Shown: positions 12,882-20,800 of the stretch, piece after piece
Position numbering within the stretch: the first letter of the stretch is position 1
Layout of the letters: each line of letters starts with the position of its first letter
Source of the DNA: Methylophilaceae bacterium UBA7525
GTDB lineage: Bacteria > Pseudomonadota > Gammaproteobacteria > Burkholderiales > Methylophilaceae
Assembly (NCBI GenBank): GCA_002479405.1
Contig: DLMX01000014.1
Coordinates: forward strand, 3,208 to 24,007
Direction: 5' to 3'
DNA length: 20,800 nt
The notes under the pieces: generated by a model
Database searches by the model: none
Seen by the model: only the letters and a program-made list of their open reading frames with translations
Told to the model about the DNA's origin: nothing
Translations under genes and position numbers: made by a program

Positions 12882-15800
12882 TCGCGCAACTGATCCGCTG
12901 GTCCAGCGCCAACCGGCTCATGGTGCTGTTGATCACGCTCATGGTGTCTGCCTGGGGCGTCTATTCCATGTTGAAGATGCCGCTGGACGCCATTCCGGAT
13001 CTGTCCGATACGCAGGTCATCATTCGCACCCCGTGGCCGGGGCAGGCGCCGCAGATCGTGGAGAACCAGCTGACCTATCCGCTGACCACTGCCATGCTGT
13101 CGGTGCCCGGAGTGAAGACGGTCCGTGGCTATTCTTTCTTTGGCGATTCTTTCGTCTACATCCTGTTTGAGGATGGCACCGACCAGTACTGGGCGCGTTC
13201 GCGGGTGCAGGAGTACCTGAGCCAGGTGTCCGGCGCATTGCCCAAGGGCGTTAATCCGGCACTTGGACCGGATGCGACCGGTGTGGGCTGGGTTTATGAG
13301 TATGTGCTGCTCGATCGCACAGGCAAGTACGATTTGAGTGAGTTGCGTGCCTTGCAGGACTGGTTTCTCAAGTTCGAGCTGAAGACCATTCCCGGCGTGT
13401 CTGAGGTAGCGACGCTGGGCGGGTTTGTGCGGCAGTATCAGATACAGGTCGATCCGGACCGGTTGCGATATTTCCGGCTGCCATTGTCCGTGGTGGTGGA
13501 TGCCGTGCGCAATGCCAACCAGGAAACCGGTGGTGGCGTGATTGAATTGGCCGAGGCTGAATATATGGTGCGCGTCCACGGGTATCTGCAAACGCTGGAA
13601 GATTTTCGCAACATCCCATTGCGAACAAGTGCAGACGGAACGCCGGTATTGTTGTCGGATGTAGCGCGTATTCAACTGGGTCCCGAATTGCGGCGTGGCA
13701 TCGCAGAGCTGAACGGAGAAGGGGAGGTGACAGGCGGCGTGATTGTCCTGCGTGCCGGACAGAACGCGCTGGAGGCGATTGATGCAGTCAAGGCCAAGCT
13801 GACCAGCCTGAAAAAAAGCCTGCCACCCGGCGTTGAAGTCGTGACGGTTTATGACCGATCCAAGTTGATCAAACGCGCGGTCGATAATCTCACCCACAAG
13901 CTCATCGAGGAATTTGTCGTGGTGGCGCTGGTCTGCCTGCTGTTCCTCTGGCATCTGCGTTCTGCGCTGGTCGCCATTGTGGCGTTGCCGCTGGGTGTTC
14001 TGGTCAGTTTTATCGTCATGTACCACCAGGGTATCACTGCAAACATCATGTCCCTGGGCGGTATTGCCATCGCCATCGGTGCCATGGTGGATGCGGCGAT
14101 TGTCATGATCGAAAACGCGCACCGCAAGCTGGAGCATTACCACGAAGCGCATGGTGAGCCGGATTATCCGCAGCGTATCAAAACCATCGTCGATGCCGCG
14201 ACAGAAGTCGGTCCGGCCCTGTTTTTCTCCCTGCTGATCATCACCCTGTCATTCATCCCCGTATTCACCCTGGAAGCGCAGGAGGGCAAACTGTTCGCGC
14301 CGCTGGCCTATACCAAAACCTATGCCATGGCTGCTGCAGCGGGCCTTTCAGTGACACTGGTCCCGGTGCTGATGACTTTGTTCATCCGCGGAAAAATCCG
14401 GCCTGAATCGCACAATCCGCTCAACCGCTGGTTGATCGCTGCCTATAAACCGATGCTGGGCGGCGTACTGCGGTTTCCAAAAGTGACACTGCTGGTTGCC
14501 GTGATGGTTTTGCTGACGACACTATGGCCCTTGAGCAAACTTGGCAGCGAGTTCATGCCGCCGCTGGATGAAGGGGACCTGCTTTATATGCCGACCGCCT
14601 TGCCTGGCATCTCTGCTGCCAAGGTTTCGGAGATATTGCAGTTGAGCGATCGCCTGATCAAGACCGTGCCGGAAGTGGAGACGGTTTTTGGCAAGGCCGG
14701 GCGTGCAGAAACGGCCACCGATCCGGCACCGCTGGAAATGCTGGAAACGACGATACAGTTCAAACCGCGCGCTGAGTGGCGGCCGGGGATGACGACCGAG
14801 AAACTGATCGAAGAGCTGGATGAGAGACTGAAGATTCCCGGTATGGCCAATGTCTGGGTGCAGCCTATCCGCAACCGTATCGATATGCTGTCCACCGGCA
14901 TCAAAAGCCCGGTTGGCATCAAGATCGGCGGGGCGGATCTGGCAACGCTGGAAAAGCTGGGCATTGAAGTCGAACGGCTCATGAAAAAAGTGCCGGGGGT
15001 GAGTTCAGTAGTCTCGGAACGCGTCACCGGCGGCCGTTACATCGATATCGACATCGATCGTCTGGCTTCGGCGCGCTACGGGCTCAGCATCGCCGATGTG
15101 CAGTCCGTGGTTTCCACCGCCATCGGGGGCGAAAACATCGCCGAGAAAATCGAAGGTCTGGCGCGTTTCCCGATCAATGTGCGATTCCCGCGCGAGTTGC
15201 GCGATTCGGTGGAGAAGCTCGAAGCGTTGCCTATCATTACACCGCAGGGCGCGACGGTACCGCTGGGCGCTGTCGCCAGCATCAGGATTGCCGATGGTCC
15301 GCCCATGATCAAGAGCGAAAATGCCAGACCCAACGTCTGGGTCTATGTGGATATTCGTGGCCGTGATCTGGGAGGTTTTGTGCAAGAGGCCAAAGCCATG
15401 CTTGAACAGGAGCTGCAATTGCCTGCCGGTTATTCGCTCAGTTGGTCCGGACAGTTCGAGTATTTCGAGCGTGCCGCAAAAAGGCTCAGTTTCGTTGTGC
15501 CGATGACCCTCGGGATCATTTTTATCCTGTTGTTCATGACGTTCAAGCGTATCACGCCAGCGGTGCTGATACTTGGCAGCCTGCCATTTGCACTGGTCGG
15601 TGCCGTCTGGTTTCTTTACCTGCTTGGCCATCACTTCTCGATTGCCAGCGGCGTCGGCATGATTGCGCTGGCAGGTCTTGCGGCCGAGTTCGGTATCATC
15701 ATGCTGGTTTACCTGGATGAGGCGCTGGAGCGCCATCGAGCTGCGGGCACGCTGAAGACGGACGATGACTGGCGCAAGGCATTGATGGAAGGCGCTGTGC

Positions 15801-15994
15801 TCAGGGCGCGGCCCAAGGCCATGACGGTAGCTGTCATTCTGGCAGGCTTGATTCCGATCCTGGTAGGTTCAGGCACCGGCTCCGAAACCATGAGCCGCAT
15901 TGCCGCGCCTATGGTGGGCGGCATGCTGACGGCGCCATTGCTGTCCTTGTTCGTCTTGCCGGCGGTTTATATGTTGCTGAAACCCAGAAGTTGA
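12878..15994 (+). CDS. cusA: Cu(I)/Ag(I) efflux RND transporter CusA
   Basis: Proton-driven inner-membrane pump of 1038 residues exporting Cu(I) and Ag(I). It has the RND heavy-metal-efflux layout: a first transmembrane helix, a large periplasmic loop, a helix bundle, a second loop and a final bundle. The sequence follows E. coli CusA closely, for example DLSDTQVIIRTPWPGQAPQ near the start and LRVRPKAMTVAV-like LRARPKAMTVAV near the end. The three methionines that carry metal in CusA are conserved: Met571 (LLYMP), Met621 (PLEM) and Met670 (NRIDM), each two positions lower than E. coli Met573, 623 and 672. That supports monovalent copper/silver rather than CzcA-type zinc/cobalt specificity. 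A GGGAGG Shine-Dalgarno (12866-12871) precedes the ATG. The gene converges on greB. Confidence 0.97.
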   Translation: MIAQLIRWSSANRLMVLLITLMVSAWGVYSMLKMPLDAIPDLSDTQVIIRTPWPGQAPQIVENQLTYPLTTAMLSVPGVKTVRGYSFFGDSFVYILFEDGTDQYWARSRVQEYLSQVSGALPKGVNPALGPDATGVGWVYEYVLLDRTGKYDLSELRALQDWFLKFELKTIPGVSEVATLGGFVRQYQIQVDPDRLRYFRLPLSVVVDAVRNANQETGGGVIELAEAEYMVRVHGYLQTLEDFRNIPLRTSADGTPVLLSDVARIQLGPELRRGIAELNGEGEVTGGVIVLRAGQNALEAIDAVKAKLTSLKKSLPPGVEVVTVYDRSKLIKRAVDNLTHKLIEEFVVVALVCLLFLWHLRSALVAIVALPLGVLVSFIVMYHQGITANIMSLGGIAIAIGAMVDAAIVMIENAHRKLEHYHEAHGEPDYPQRIKTIVDAATEVGPALFFSLLIITLSFIPVFTLEAQEGKLFAPLAYTKTYAMAAAAGLSVTLVPVLMTLFIRGKIRPESHNPLNRWLIAAYKPMLGGVLRFPKVTLLVAVMVLLTTLWPLSKLGSEFMPPLDEGDLLYMPTALPGISAAKVSEILQLSDRLIKTVPEVETVFGKAGRAETATDPAPLEMLETTIQFKPRAEWRPGMTTEKLIEELDERLKIPGMANVWVQPIRNRIDMLSTGIKSPVGIKIGGADLATLEKLGIEVERLMKKVPGVSSVVSERVTGGRYIDIDIDRLASARYGLSIADVQSVVSTAIGGENIAEKIEGLARFPINVRFPRELRDSVEKLEALPIITPQGATVPLGAVASIRIADGPPMIKSENARPNVWVYVDIRGRDLGGFVQEAKAMLEQELQLPAGYSLSWSGQFEYFERAAKRLSFVVPMTLGIIFILLFMTFKRITPAVLILGSLPFALVGAVWFLYLLGHHFSIASGVGMIALAGLAAEFGIIMLVYLDEALERHRAAGTLKTDDDWRKALMEGAVLRARPKAMTVAVILAGLIPILVGSGTGSETMSRIAAPMVGGMLTAPLLSLFVLPAVYMLLKPRS

Positions 15995-16016
15995 CGTCTT
16001 TGTCCGGAATCCCGGT

Positions 16017-16523
16017 TCAATCCGGGTTGCGGTAGCTGATGTCGATGATCTCGTAACTTTCTTCGCCGGCCGGCGTCTGCACGCGCACCACATCGCCGAT
16101 CTGCTTGCCGAGCATGGCCCTGGCCAGCGGCGAGATCCAGCTGATATAGCCCTTGGATGGCGCCAGCTCGTCCTGGCCGACGATGCGGTAGCGATGCTCG
16201 CTGTCGCGTTGCAACGAGTAGAGTGTGACCCAGGCGCCGAAGAAGACTTTCTCCAGACCTTGTTGCAGGGCGGGGTCGACCACTTCGGCGTTGTCCATGC
16301 GTTTCATCAGGAAGCGCATGCGCGAATCAATCTGGCGCAGTCGTTTCTTGCCGTAGATATAGTCACCGTTCTCCGAGCGGTCGCCGTTGCTCGCCGCCCA
16401 GGCCACGGTGCGCACGACTTCCGGCCGCTCCACCTTGCGCAGCTGCTGAAACTCTTCTTCCAGTGCCGCAAAGCCTTCCGGGGTGATGTAGTTCTTGGGT
16501 GGGGTGGGTTTCTTTGCTTCCAT
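16017..16523 (-). CDS. greB: Transcription elongation factor GreB
   Basis: Binds the RNA polymerase secondary channel and stimulates cleavage of the 3' end of RNA in backtracked complexes. The 168-residue length, the N-terminal coiled coil (about 15-85) and the C-terminal FKBP-like domain are standard. The tip of the coiled coil reads AASNGDRSENGDYIYGKKRLRQID, with the acidic pair needed for cleavage. FFGAWVTL and the basic, longer form of the tip region favour GreB over GreA. A 10-residue N-terminal extension rich in Lys and Pro precedes the usual start (YITPEGFAALEEEF), as in many betaproteobacterial GreB proteins. No Shine-Dalgarno is visible before ATG 16523. The gene is convergent with cusA (22 bases apart) and divergent from the nuclease/helicase pair. 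Confidence 0.94.
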   Translation of the reverse strand: MEAKKPTPPKNYITPEGFAALEEEFQQLRKVERPEVVRTVAWAASNGDRSENGDYIYGKKRLRQIDSRMRFLMKRMDNAEVVDPALQQGLEKVFFGAWVTLYSLQRDSEHRYRIVGQDELAPSKGYISWISPLARAMLGKQIGDVVRVQTPAGEESYEIIDISYRNPD

Positions 16524-16574
16524 GCCGCGTATGGTAGCGCACTGTCCTGCTTGGATGAAAATTGAAAATCTGAA

Positions 16575-16728
16575 TAGCCACAGAGGACAGAGGGAGCACA
16601 GAGAAAATGCAAAGCTGATAACGCTTAAGGTGACTTCAAATTTGGCGCGTCTTAATCCAGACTTGAATCAGGTAGCGCAGGTTGTGCCCGGATGGTTTTC
16701 TCTGTGTGCTCTGTGTCCTCTGTGGCTA
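16575..16728. repeat. Intergenic inverted-repeat element (33-nt arms)
   Basis: The 252-base gap between greB and the nuclease gene holds arms at 16575-16607 and 16696-16728. They are complementary at 29 of 33 positions and flank 88 bases without a convincing ORF. The arms begin TAGCCACAGAGGAC and contain short repeats of CACAGAG every nine bases or so. Similar CACAGAG-type intergenic palindromes occur in many proteobacterial genomes. No target-site duplication is evident. The RNA would fold into one long hairpin. Confidence 0.85.
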
Positions 16729-16763
16729 AATTTTAGTTTTATGGCCAAGCCCTTATTACCAGT

Positions 16764-16776
16764 TAAAATGACTCCG
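16764..16776 (+). promoter_or_regulatory. Possible -10 of a leaderless nuclease/helicase transcript
   Basis: TAAAAT (16764-16769) matches the -10 consensus at 5 of 6 positions. The GTG start codon of the next gene begins seven bases later, about where transcription would start. No Shine-Dalgarno is present and no good -35 is seen. A leaderless message is therefore possible but only inferred. Confidence 0.3.
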
Positions 16777-19535
16777 TGAACTCATCGCCATCACTTGTCC
16801 TTTGTTCCACTGCCCGCCTCGCACGCAGCCTTCGCAACCTGCATGCGCGCAAACTGGCGGCCAGTCAGCAGCAATGGCAACCCTTGCCGGCCTTCCCCCT
16901 CAACGTCTGGCTCGAGGAGTGGATAGAACAGGCACTGCTTTGCGGCGAAATCCCGCCGGATGATATGCCGCGCGGCATGTTGAGCAGCGCGCAGGAGCGT
17001 CTGCTCTGGGAACAGGCGATCGAGAGCACGCTGAAGGATCTCGATACCGAACCGCTGTTCGACAAGGCCGGCCTGGCCGCCGCGGCGCAGGAGGCCAACC
17101 GTTTGCTGATCGAGTGGAATCTCAGTCTGGATACGGATGACCTTGCCGAGGAAACGCGGCAGTTCCTGCTCTGGCGTAAGCGTTTTCAGTCGCTTTGCAA
17201 GCAGGGCGGCTGGCTGGAGCCGGTGCGTTATTTCAGCTGGCAGTTGCAATGCCTGGAAAGCGGCACAGGCTCGGTGCCGGCTACCATCAGTCTGGCAGGC
17301 TTCGACCGGCTCAGCCCCTTGCAGGAGCGCTTGGTCGATGCCTTGCGCGCGCGCGGGGCCAAAGTCAGCACACACACGCTGGGTTTTGTGCGGGCGCAGG
17401 CCGCCAGCCGAGTGGAAATGAACGATCAGGACGCTGAATGCCGGGCAGCGATCGAGTGGGCCAAACGGCTACTGGAACGCAACCCGGCGACCCGGCTGGC
17501 GATCGTCGTGCCGGAGCTCAGTGCGTTGCGCGATGCGTTGGCTGCCTTGCTGGATGAGGCTTTCCATCCGGATTGTGTGACGCCGGTGCTGGCGCATGCA
17601 TCGCGTCGTTATGACTTTTCGTTGGGTGTGCCGCTCAGCTCGCAACCCATCATCGCTGCCGGTCTGAATCTGTTGCGTTTCGGTTTGCAACGACAGGCCA
17701 TTCCGCAGGCCGACATCTCCGAACTGCTGTTGAACCCCTACTGGTCGGCCGCATTCTCCGAAGCCGATGCCCGCGCGCAGCTGGATGCCAGTATGCGCGA
17801 GTGGCTGCCGCTGACATTGACGCCGCAGAGGTTCCAGCATTTCGTGCAGAAATCCCTGAGCTGTGAGCGGCCATTGCCGCTCGCCGCACTCAGCCAGGAT
17901 TTGCAGGCCTTGCTCAGGCTTGGCCAGTCTCAGTCTGCAAGAAAGTTGCCATCGGCATGGGCGACGGTATTCCGCGATATGCTGCATGAAACGCACTGGC
18001 CCGGCGAGCGCAGCCTTTCCAGCCATGAATACCAGGCGCTGCAGTCGTTCGAGAAATCCCTGAAATCGCTGGCCGACCTTGATCAGTTCTCGGGTTCCAT
18101 CAATGCATCGGAAGCCGTCAAACGCCTCGCCCAACTCTGCAAGGAGCAGATATTCCAGCCTGAGGCGGCCGACATGCCGCAATTGCAGGTGCTCGGCATG
18201 CTGGAGGCCGCAGCCGAACCGCTGGACGCCATGTGGGTGATGGGCATGAACGATCACGTCTGGCCGCCAGCGCCGAATCCCAATCCCCTGTTGCCCGCAC
18301 AGCTGCAACGGGCTGTTGGCACGCCGAACGCCGATAGCCGGGTGCAGATGGAGTTCGCCGAGGCGATCCAGCGCCGGTTGTTGTGCAGCGCCAGCAAGGT
18401 CGTGTTTTCCAGCGCCCAGAAGAATGGTGAACGCATGCTGCGCATCAGCCCATTGCTGCATGACGTGGCGCTCGAGGATGAGGGTGTTCCGTTATTCGCC
18501 ACACTGGCTGAAACGCTGGCGGTCGATGCACCCAAACACCTGCATTTTCTCGACGACGCCAGGGCGCCGGAGATTCAGGAGGGCGAGCATGTCTCCGGCG
18601 GTACAGGTCTACTGAAGGCGCAGGCCATTTGTCCGGCCTGGGCTTTCTACCAGTATCGTCTGCATGCCCGTGCGCTGAAAGCGCCGGTCAACGGGCTGGA
18701 TGCGATGGAGCGCGGCACATTGGTACATGCCGTGCTGGAACGTTTCTGGGCTGACCGCAGATTGAGCGAGGTGCGGGCCATGCCGGTCGAGTCGCTGGAT
18801 GTGGCGGTGATGGAAGCAACGGATCAGGCGCTGGCTGCATTCAATGAAGAACGGGAAGCCAGTCTGTCGGAACCTTTCATCGCGCTTGAGCGCGAGCGCT
18901 TGCGCAAACTGACGCTGGCCTGGCTGCGCGAGGTGGAAATGCAGCGCAGCATGGACTTTGCCGTGACTGCACGCGAGCAGGAAGCACGGATTACGATAGA
19001 AGGTATTTCCATCCGGCTGGTGCTGGACCGCATCGACACACTGGAAGACGGCAGCCTGGTCCTGCTCGATTACAAGACCGGCCGCCAGAACAATTTCCGG
19101 AACTGGGCCGATGCCCGTATCACCGAACCGCAATTGCCGATCTATGCAGCGTTTGTGCTGACCGATCAAGATGTGGCAGCGGTCTGTTTTGCCCAAGTCA
19201 GAATCGATGACAACGGTTTCATGGGCATCAGCCGCGATGCCGATGTGGTGCCGGGTGCGGCGGCGCTGGGCGATACACGGGGCCGCAGGATATTCGCCGA
19301 GGCCGATTTTCCGGACTGGCCATCGGTGTTGACGCACTGGAAAAGCAGTATCGAAAACATTGCGCGCGAATTGAAATCCGGCGAGGCGGCTATTCGCTTC
19401 GAGGATGAAAAACAATTGGCCTATTGCGAAGTGCTGCCGCTGCTGCGCTTGCCGGAAAGGCTGCTGCAGTTTGAACGTCCTGAACTGACGGAAAAGATGC
19501 ATGGCCGGGAACCGACAGGCGGGGAGCAACGATGA
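16776..19535 (+). CDS. AddB-like PD-(D/E)XK nuclease / inactive helicase protein
   Basis: A 919-residue DNA-repair protein of the betaproteobacterial AddB-like type, expected to pair with the helicase encoded next to process double-strand breaks. The N-terminal and middle parts resemble a degenerate UvrD-like helicase fold with no Walker A motif (AIVVPELSALRDAL; MWVMGMNDHVWPP is the typical AddB motif). The C-terminal RecB-family nuclease is complete: His651 (GTLVHAVLERFW), Asp751 (VLDRID), Asp765-Tyr-Lys767 (DYKTG) and QLPIY. Of the four cysteines that hold an iron-sulfur cluster in AddB, Cys619 (ICPAWAFYQYRL) and Cys884 (YCEVLPLLRL) remain. The positions of the other two appear to be Leu, so a cluster is doubtful. 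The start is GTG 16776 without a Shine-Dalgarno. The stop overlaps the helicase ATG (ATGA). I give no symbol, since it is not a bona fide addB by name. Confidence 0.87.
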   Translation: MNSSPSLVLCSTARLARSLRNLHARKLAASQQQWQPLPAFPLNVWLEEWIEQALLCGEIPPDDMPRGMLSSAQERLLWEQAIESTLKDLDTEPLFDKAGLAAAAQEANRLLIEWNLSLDTDDLAEETRQFLLWRKRFQSLCKQGGWLEPVRYFSWQLQCLESGTGSVPATISLAGFDRLSPLQERLVDALRARGAKVSTHTLGFVRAQAASRVEMNDQDAECRAAIEWAKRLLERNPATRLAIVVPELSALRDALAALLDEAFHPDCVTPVLAHASRRYDFSLGVPLSSQPIIAAGLNLLRFGLQRQAIPQADISELLLNPYWSAAFSEADARAQLDASMREWLPLTLTPQRFQHFVQKSLSCERPLPLAALSQDLQALLRLGQSQSARKLPSAWATVFRDMLHETHWPGERSLSSHEYQALQSFEKSLKSLADLDQFSGSINASEAVKRLAQLCKEQIFQPEAADMPQLQVLGMLEAAAEPLDAMWVMGMNDHVWPPAPNPNPLLPAQLQRAVGTPNADSRVQMEFAEAIQRRLLCSASKVVFSSAQKNGERMLRISPLLHDVALEDEGVPLFATLAETLAVDAPKHLHFLDDARAPEIQEGEHVSGGTGLLKAQAICPAWAFYQYRLHARALKAPVNGLDAMERGTLVHAVLERFWADRRLSEVRAMPVESLDVAVMEATDQALAAFNEEREASLSEPFIALERERLRKLTLAWLREVEMQRSMDFAVTAREQEARITIEGISIRLVLDRIDTLEDGSLVLLDYKTGRQNNFRNWADARITEPQLPIYAAFVLTDQDVAAVCFAQVRIDDNGFMGISRDADVVPGAAALGDTRGRRIFAEADFPDWPSVLTHWKSSIENIARELKSGEAAIRFEDEKQLAYCEVLPLLRLPERLLQFERPELTEKMHGREPTGGEQR

Positions 19536-20800
19536 GTATGAGTGCTCCACAACACCTGCTGGAAGAGGATGCACAAAGCCGCATCCGCGCGCTGGATGCC
19601 AGTGAGTCTTTCATCGTCGAGGCACCGGCCGGTGCGGGCAAGACCGAACTGCTGACGCAGCGTTTTTTGAAGCTGCTGCAGACGGTGAACGAGCCGGAAG
19701 AGATCATCGCCATCACTTTCACCAACAAGGCTGCATCCGAAATGCGTGCCCGTATCCTGGACAGCCTGCAGGATGCGGCGGACGAAGTGCCGATCGACAA
19801 GGAACACAAGCAACAGACCCGTGCTCTGGCGCTGAGTGCACTGCTGCGCAGCTCGGAACGCGGTTGGCGCGTGCTGGAAAATCCTTCGCGCCTGCGCATC
19901 TACACCATCGACTCGTTCAGCAGCCATCTGGCGCGGCAGATGCCCCTGATGAGCCGTTTCGGCGCGCAGCCCGGCGTGCGCGAAGATGCCATGCCATATT
20001 ACGAGGAAGCCGCCACCCGCACGCTGGAATTGCTGGAAGCCGAAGGGGTGGGCGAGATCGTGCAGCAGGCGCTGCATTATTTCGATAATGATGCCTACCG
20101 GCTGAACCAGCTGCTGGCCGAGATGCTGGCGAAGCGCGATCAGTGGCCGGACTACACGCAGAACCATGCGGCGCCTGAATTGGCTGAAGCAGCGTTGGGT
20201 CGCATGATCATGCACGATATCCGTGCGGCCGCCGCGGCGCTGCCGCCTGCCATGCAGCAGCGTTTGATGCCGCTGGCCCGTTACGCCGCTGCCAATCTGC
20301 CGTGCGAAGAGCCGATTGCGCTGCTGCGCGACTGGGAAACCGTAATTCCGGCCAGGCCGGAAGCGCTATCGATGTGGCGTGCCGTGTGCGATCTGTTGCT
20401 GACCGGCAAGGATCACAAGGGCGGACTGCGCAAGCGCCTGGACAAGAACCAGGGCTTGCTGGCCACGCCGGAAGCCAAGCCTTACAAGGAGCAGTTGACC
20501 GCATTCATCGACGAGCTGCGCCAGCTGCCGGGCGCAGAACAGGCGCTGGCCGGGCTGCGCTTGTTGCCGGACGCCCGGCATGAAGACGATGTCTGGCAGA
20601 TCATTGCCGTATTGGGGCGGTTGCTGAAGATTGCGGCAGCGCAGCTGTGGCTGGTTTTTCAGGCAAGCGGCGATGTGGATTTCGTCGAGGTCGCGCAGCG
20701 CGCGCTGAAGGCATTGGTAGACGATGCCGGCAACCCGACCGATCTGGCACTCAAGCTCGATTACCGTATCCAGCATCTGCTGGTGGACGAGTTCCAGGAC
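19532..20800 (+). CDS. UvrD/RecB-like (AddA-type) helicase, 3' end outside window
   Basis: First 423 codons of a superfamily 1A helicase, open to the last base. Walker A is APAGAGKTELLTQRF (Lys37, Thr38), followed by the motif Ia region AITFTNKAASEMRARIL and the SF1 segment LRIYTIDSFSSHLARQMP. The window ends exactly in motif II, DEFQD. Residues about 130-400 would be the 1B accessory insertion common to RecB and AddA. The ATG at 19532 overlaps the stop of the preceding nuclease gene by four bases and a GGGGAG lies just upstream, so the two proteins are probably made together as a complex. Whether this protein carries its own C-terminal nuclease, as AddA does, cannot be seen here. ATG 19538 is a possible second start. 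Confidence 0.92.
   Translation, partial: MSMSAPQHLLEEDAQSRIRALDASESFIVEAPAGAGKTELLTQRFLKLLQTVNEPEEIIAITFTNKAASEMRARILDSLQDAADEVPIDKEHKQQTRALALSALLRSSERGWRVLENPSRLRIYTIDSFSSHLARQMPLMSRFGAQPGVREDAMPYYEEAATRTLELLEAEGVGEIVQQALHYFDNDAYRLNQLLAEMLAKRDQWPDYTQNHAAPELAEAALGRMIMHDIRAAAAALPPAMQQRLMPLARYAAANLPCEEPIALLRDWETVIPARPEALSMWRAVCDLLLTGKDHKGGLRKRLDKNQGLLATPEAKPYKEQLTAFIDELRQLPGAEQALAGLRLLPDARHEDDVWQIIAVLGRLLKIAAAQLWLVFQASGDVDFVEVAQRALKALVDDAGNPTDLALKLDYRIQHLLVDEFQD

Noticed and set aside
12797..14152. A 451-codon open frame on the minus strand inside cusA
   Set aside because: It lies antisense to a gene with full family conservation, has His/Gln-rich low-complexity translation typical of a GC-skewed shadow frame, and has no recognisable motif.
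12878..15994. CzcA-type zinc/cobalt/cadmium specificity for the RND pump
   Set aside because: The three CusA methionines and the CusF ligand set in the adaptor point to monovalent copper/silver instead.
16006..16028. CCCGG/CCGGG stem at the cusA-greB convergence
   Set aside because: Five perfect pairs only, interrupted by a mismatch and without a T-tract; it also overlaps the greB stop codon.
17469..18461. A 330-codon minus-strand open frame over the AddB-like gene
   Set aside because: Antisense shadow of a well-supported coding region; composition is Gln/His/Arg-rich with no domain.

Overview
The window looks like a chromosomal segment of a moderately GC-rich betaproteobacterium. The evidence is the ftsH-folP-glmM order, an efp gene whose product has Arg at position 32 next to earP, a greB gene, and a two-gene AddAB-like nuclease/helicase pair of the type common in Betaproteobacteria. 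A Nitrosomonadales-type host is my best guess, but that rests on resemblance only. Coding density is high and no stretch longer than about 250 bases lacks a gene. There are no tRNA or rRNA genes, CRISPR arrays or insertion-sequence transposases.

Layout. 1-3399 (+): the 3' part of ftsH, then folP and glmM. 3396-4304 (-): a PAS-GGDEF diguanylate cyclase that converges on glmM. 4466-7754: four genes that all act on diacylglycerol or its phosphates. These are a PAP2 lipid phosphatase (+), a secreted zinc-dependent phospholipase C (-), diacylglycerol kinase dgkA (+) and a GT4 glycosyltransferase resembling diacylglycerol glucosyltransferases (+). A strong bidirectional terminator follows at 7768-7799. 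7826-9558 (-): earP and efp, the arginine-rhamnosylation module for elongation factor P. 9618-15994 (+): a copper/silver efflux operon made of a small Cys/His/Met-rich secreted protein, a TolC-type outer membrane channel, a CusB adaptor with a fused C-terminal CusF domain, and the CusA pump. 16017-16523 (-): greB. 16575-16728: a non-coding element with 33-nt inverted repeats. 16776 to the window end (+): an AddB-like PD-(D/E)XK nuclease protein overlapping an AddA/UvrD-like helicase that runs off the edge.

The most interesting part is 4300-7760. Phospholipase C would release diacylglycerol from phospholipids, PAP2 could make it from phosphatidate, DgkA would return it to phosphatidate, and the glycosyltransferase could use it to make a phosphorus-free glycolipid. 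The intergenic regions carry sequence resembling PhoB (phosphate-starvation) boxes. Upstream of the phospholipase, half-sites recur with an exact 11-base period at 6021-6071. Upstream of the glycosyltransferase, a two-half-site box at 6527-6544 lies ten bases before a -10-like hexamer. I read this as a candidate phosphate-starvation membrane lipid remodelling locus. It differs from the known PlcP/Agt pair because the lipase here is of the unrelated zinc-PLC family. The gene identities are well supported; the shared pathway and PhoB control are inferences.
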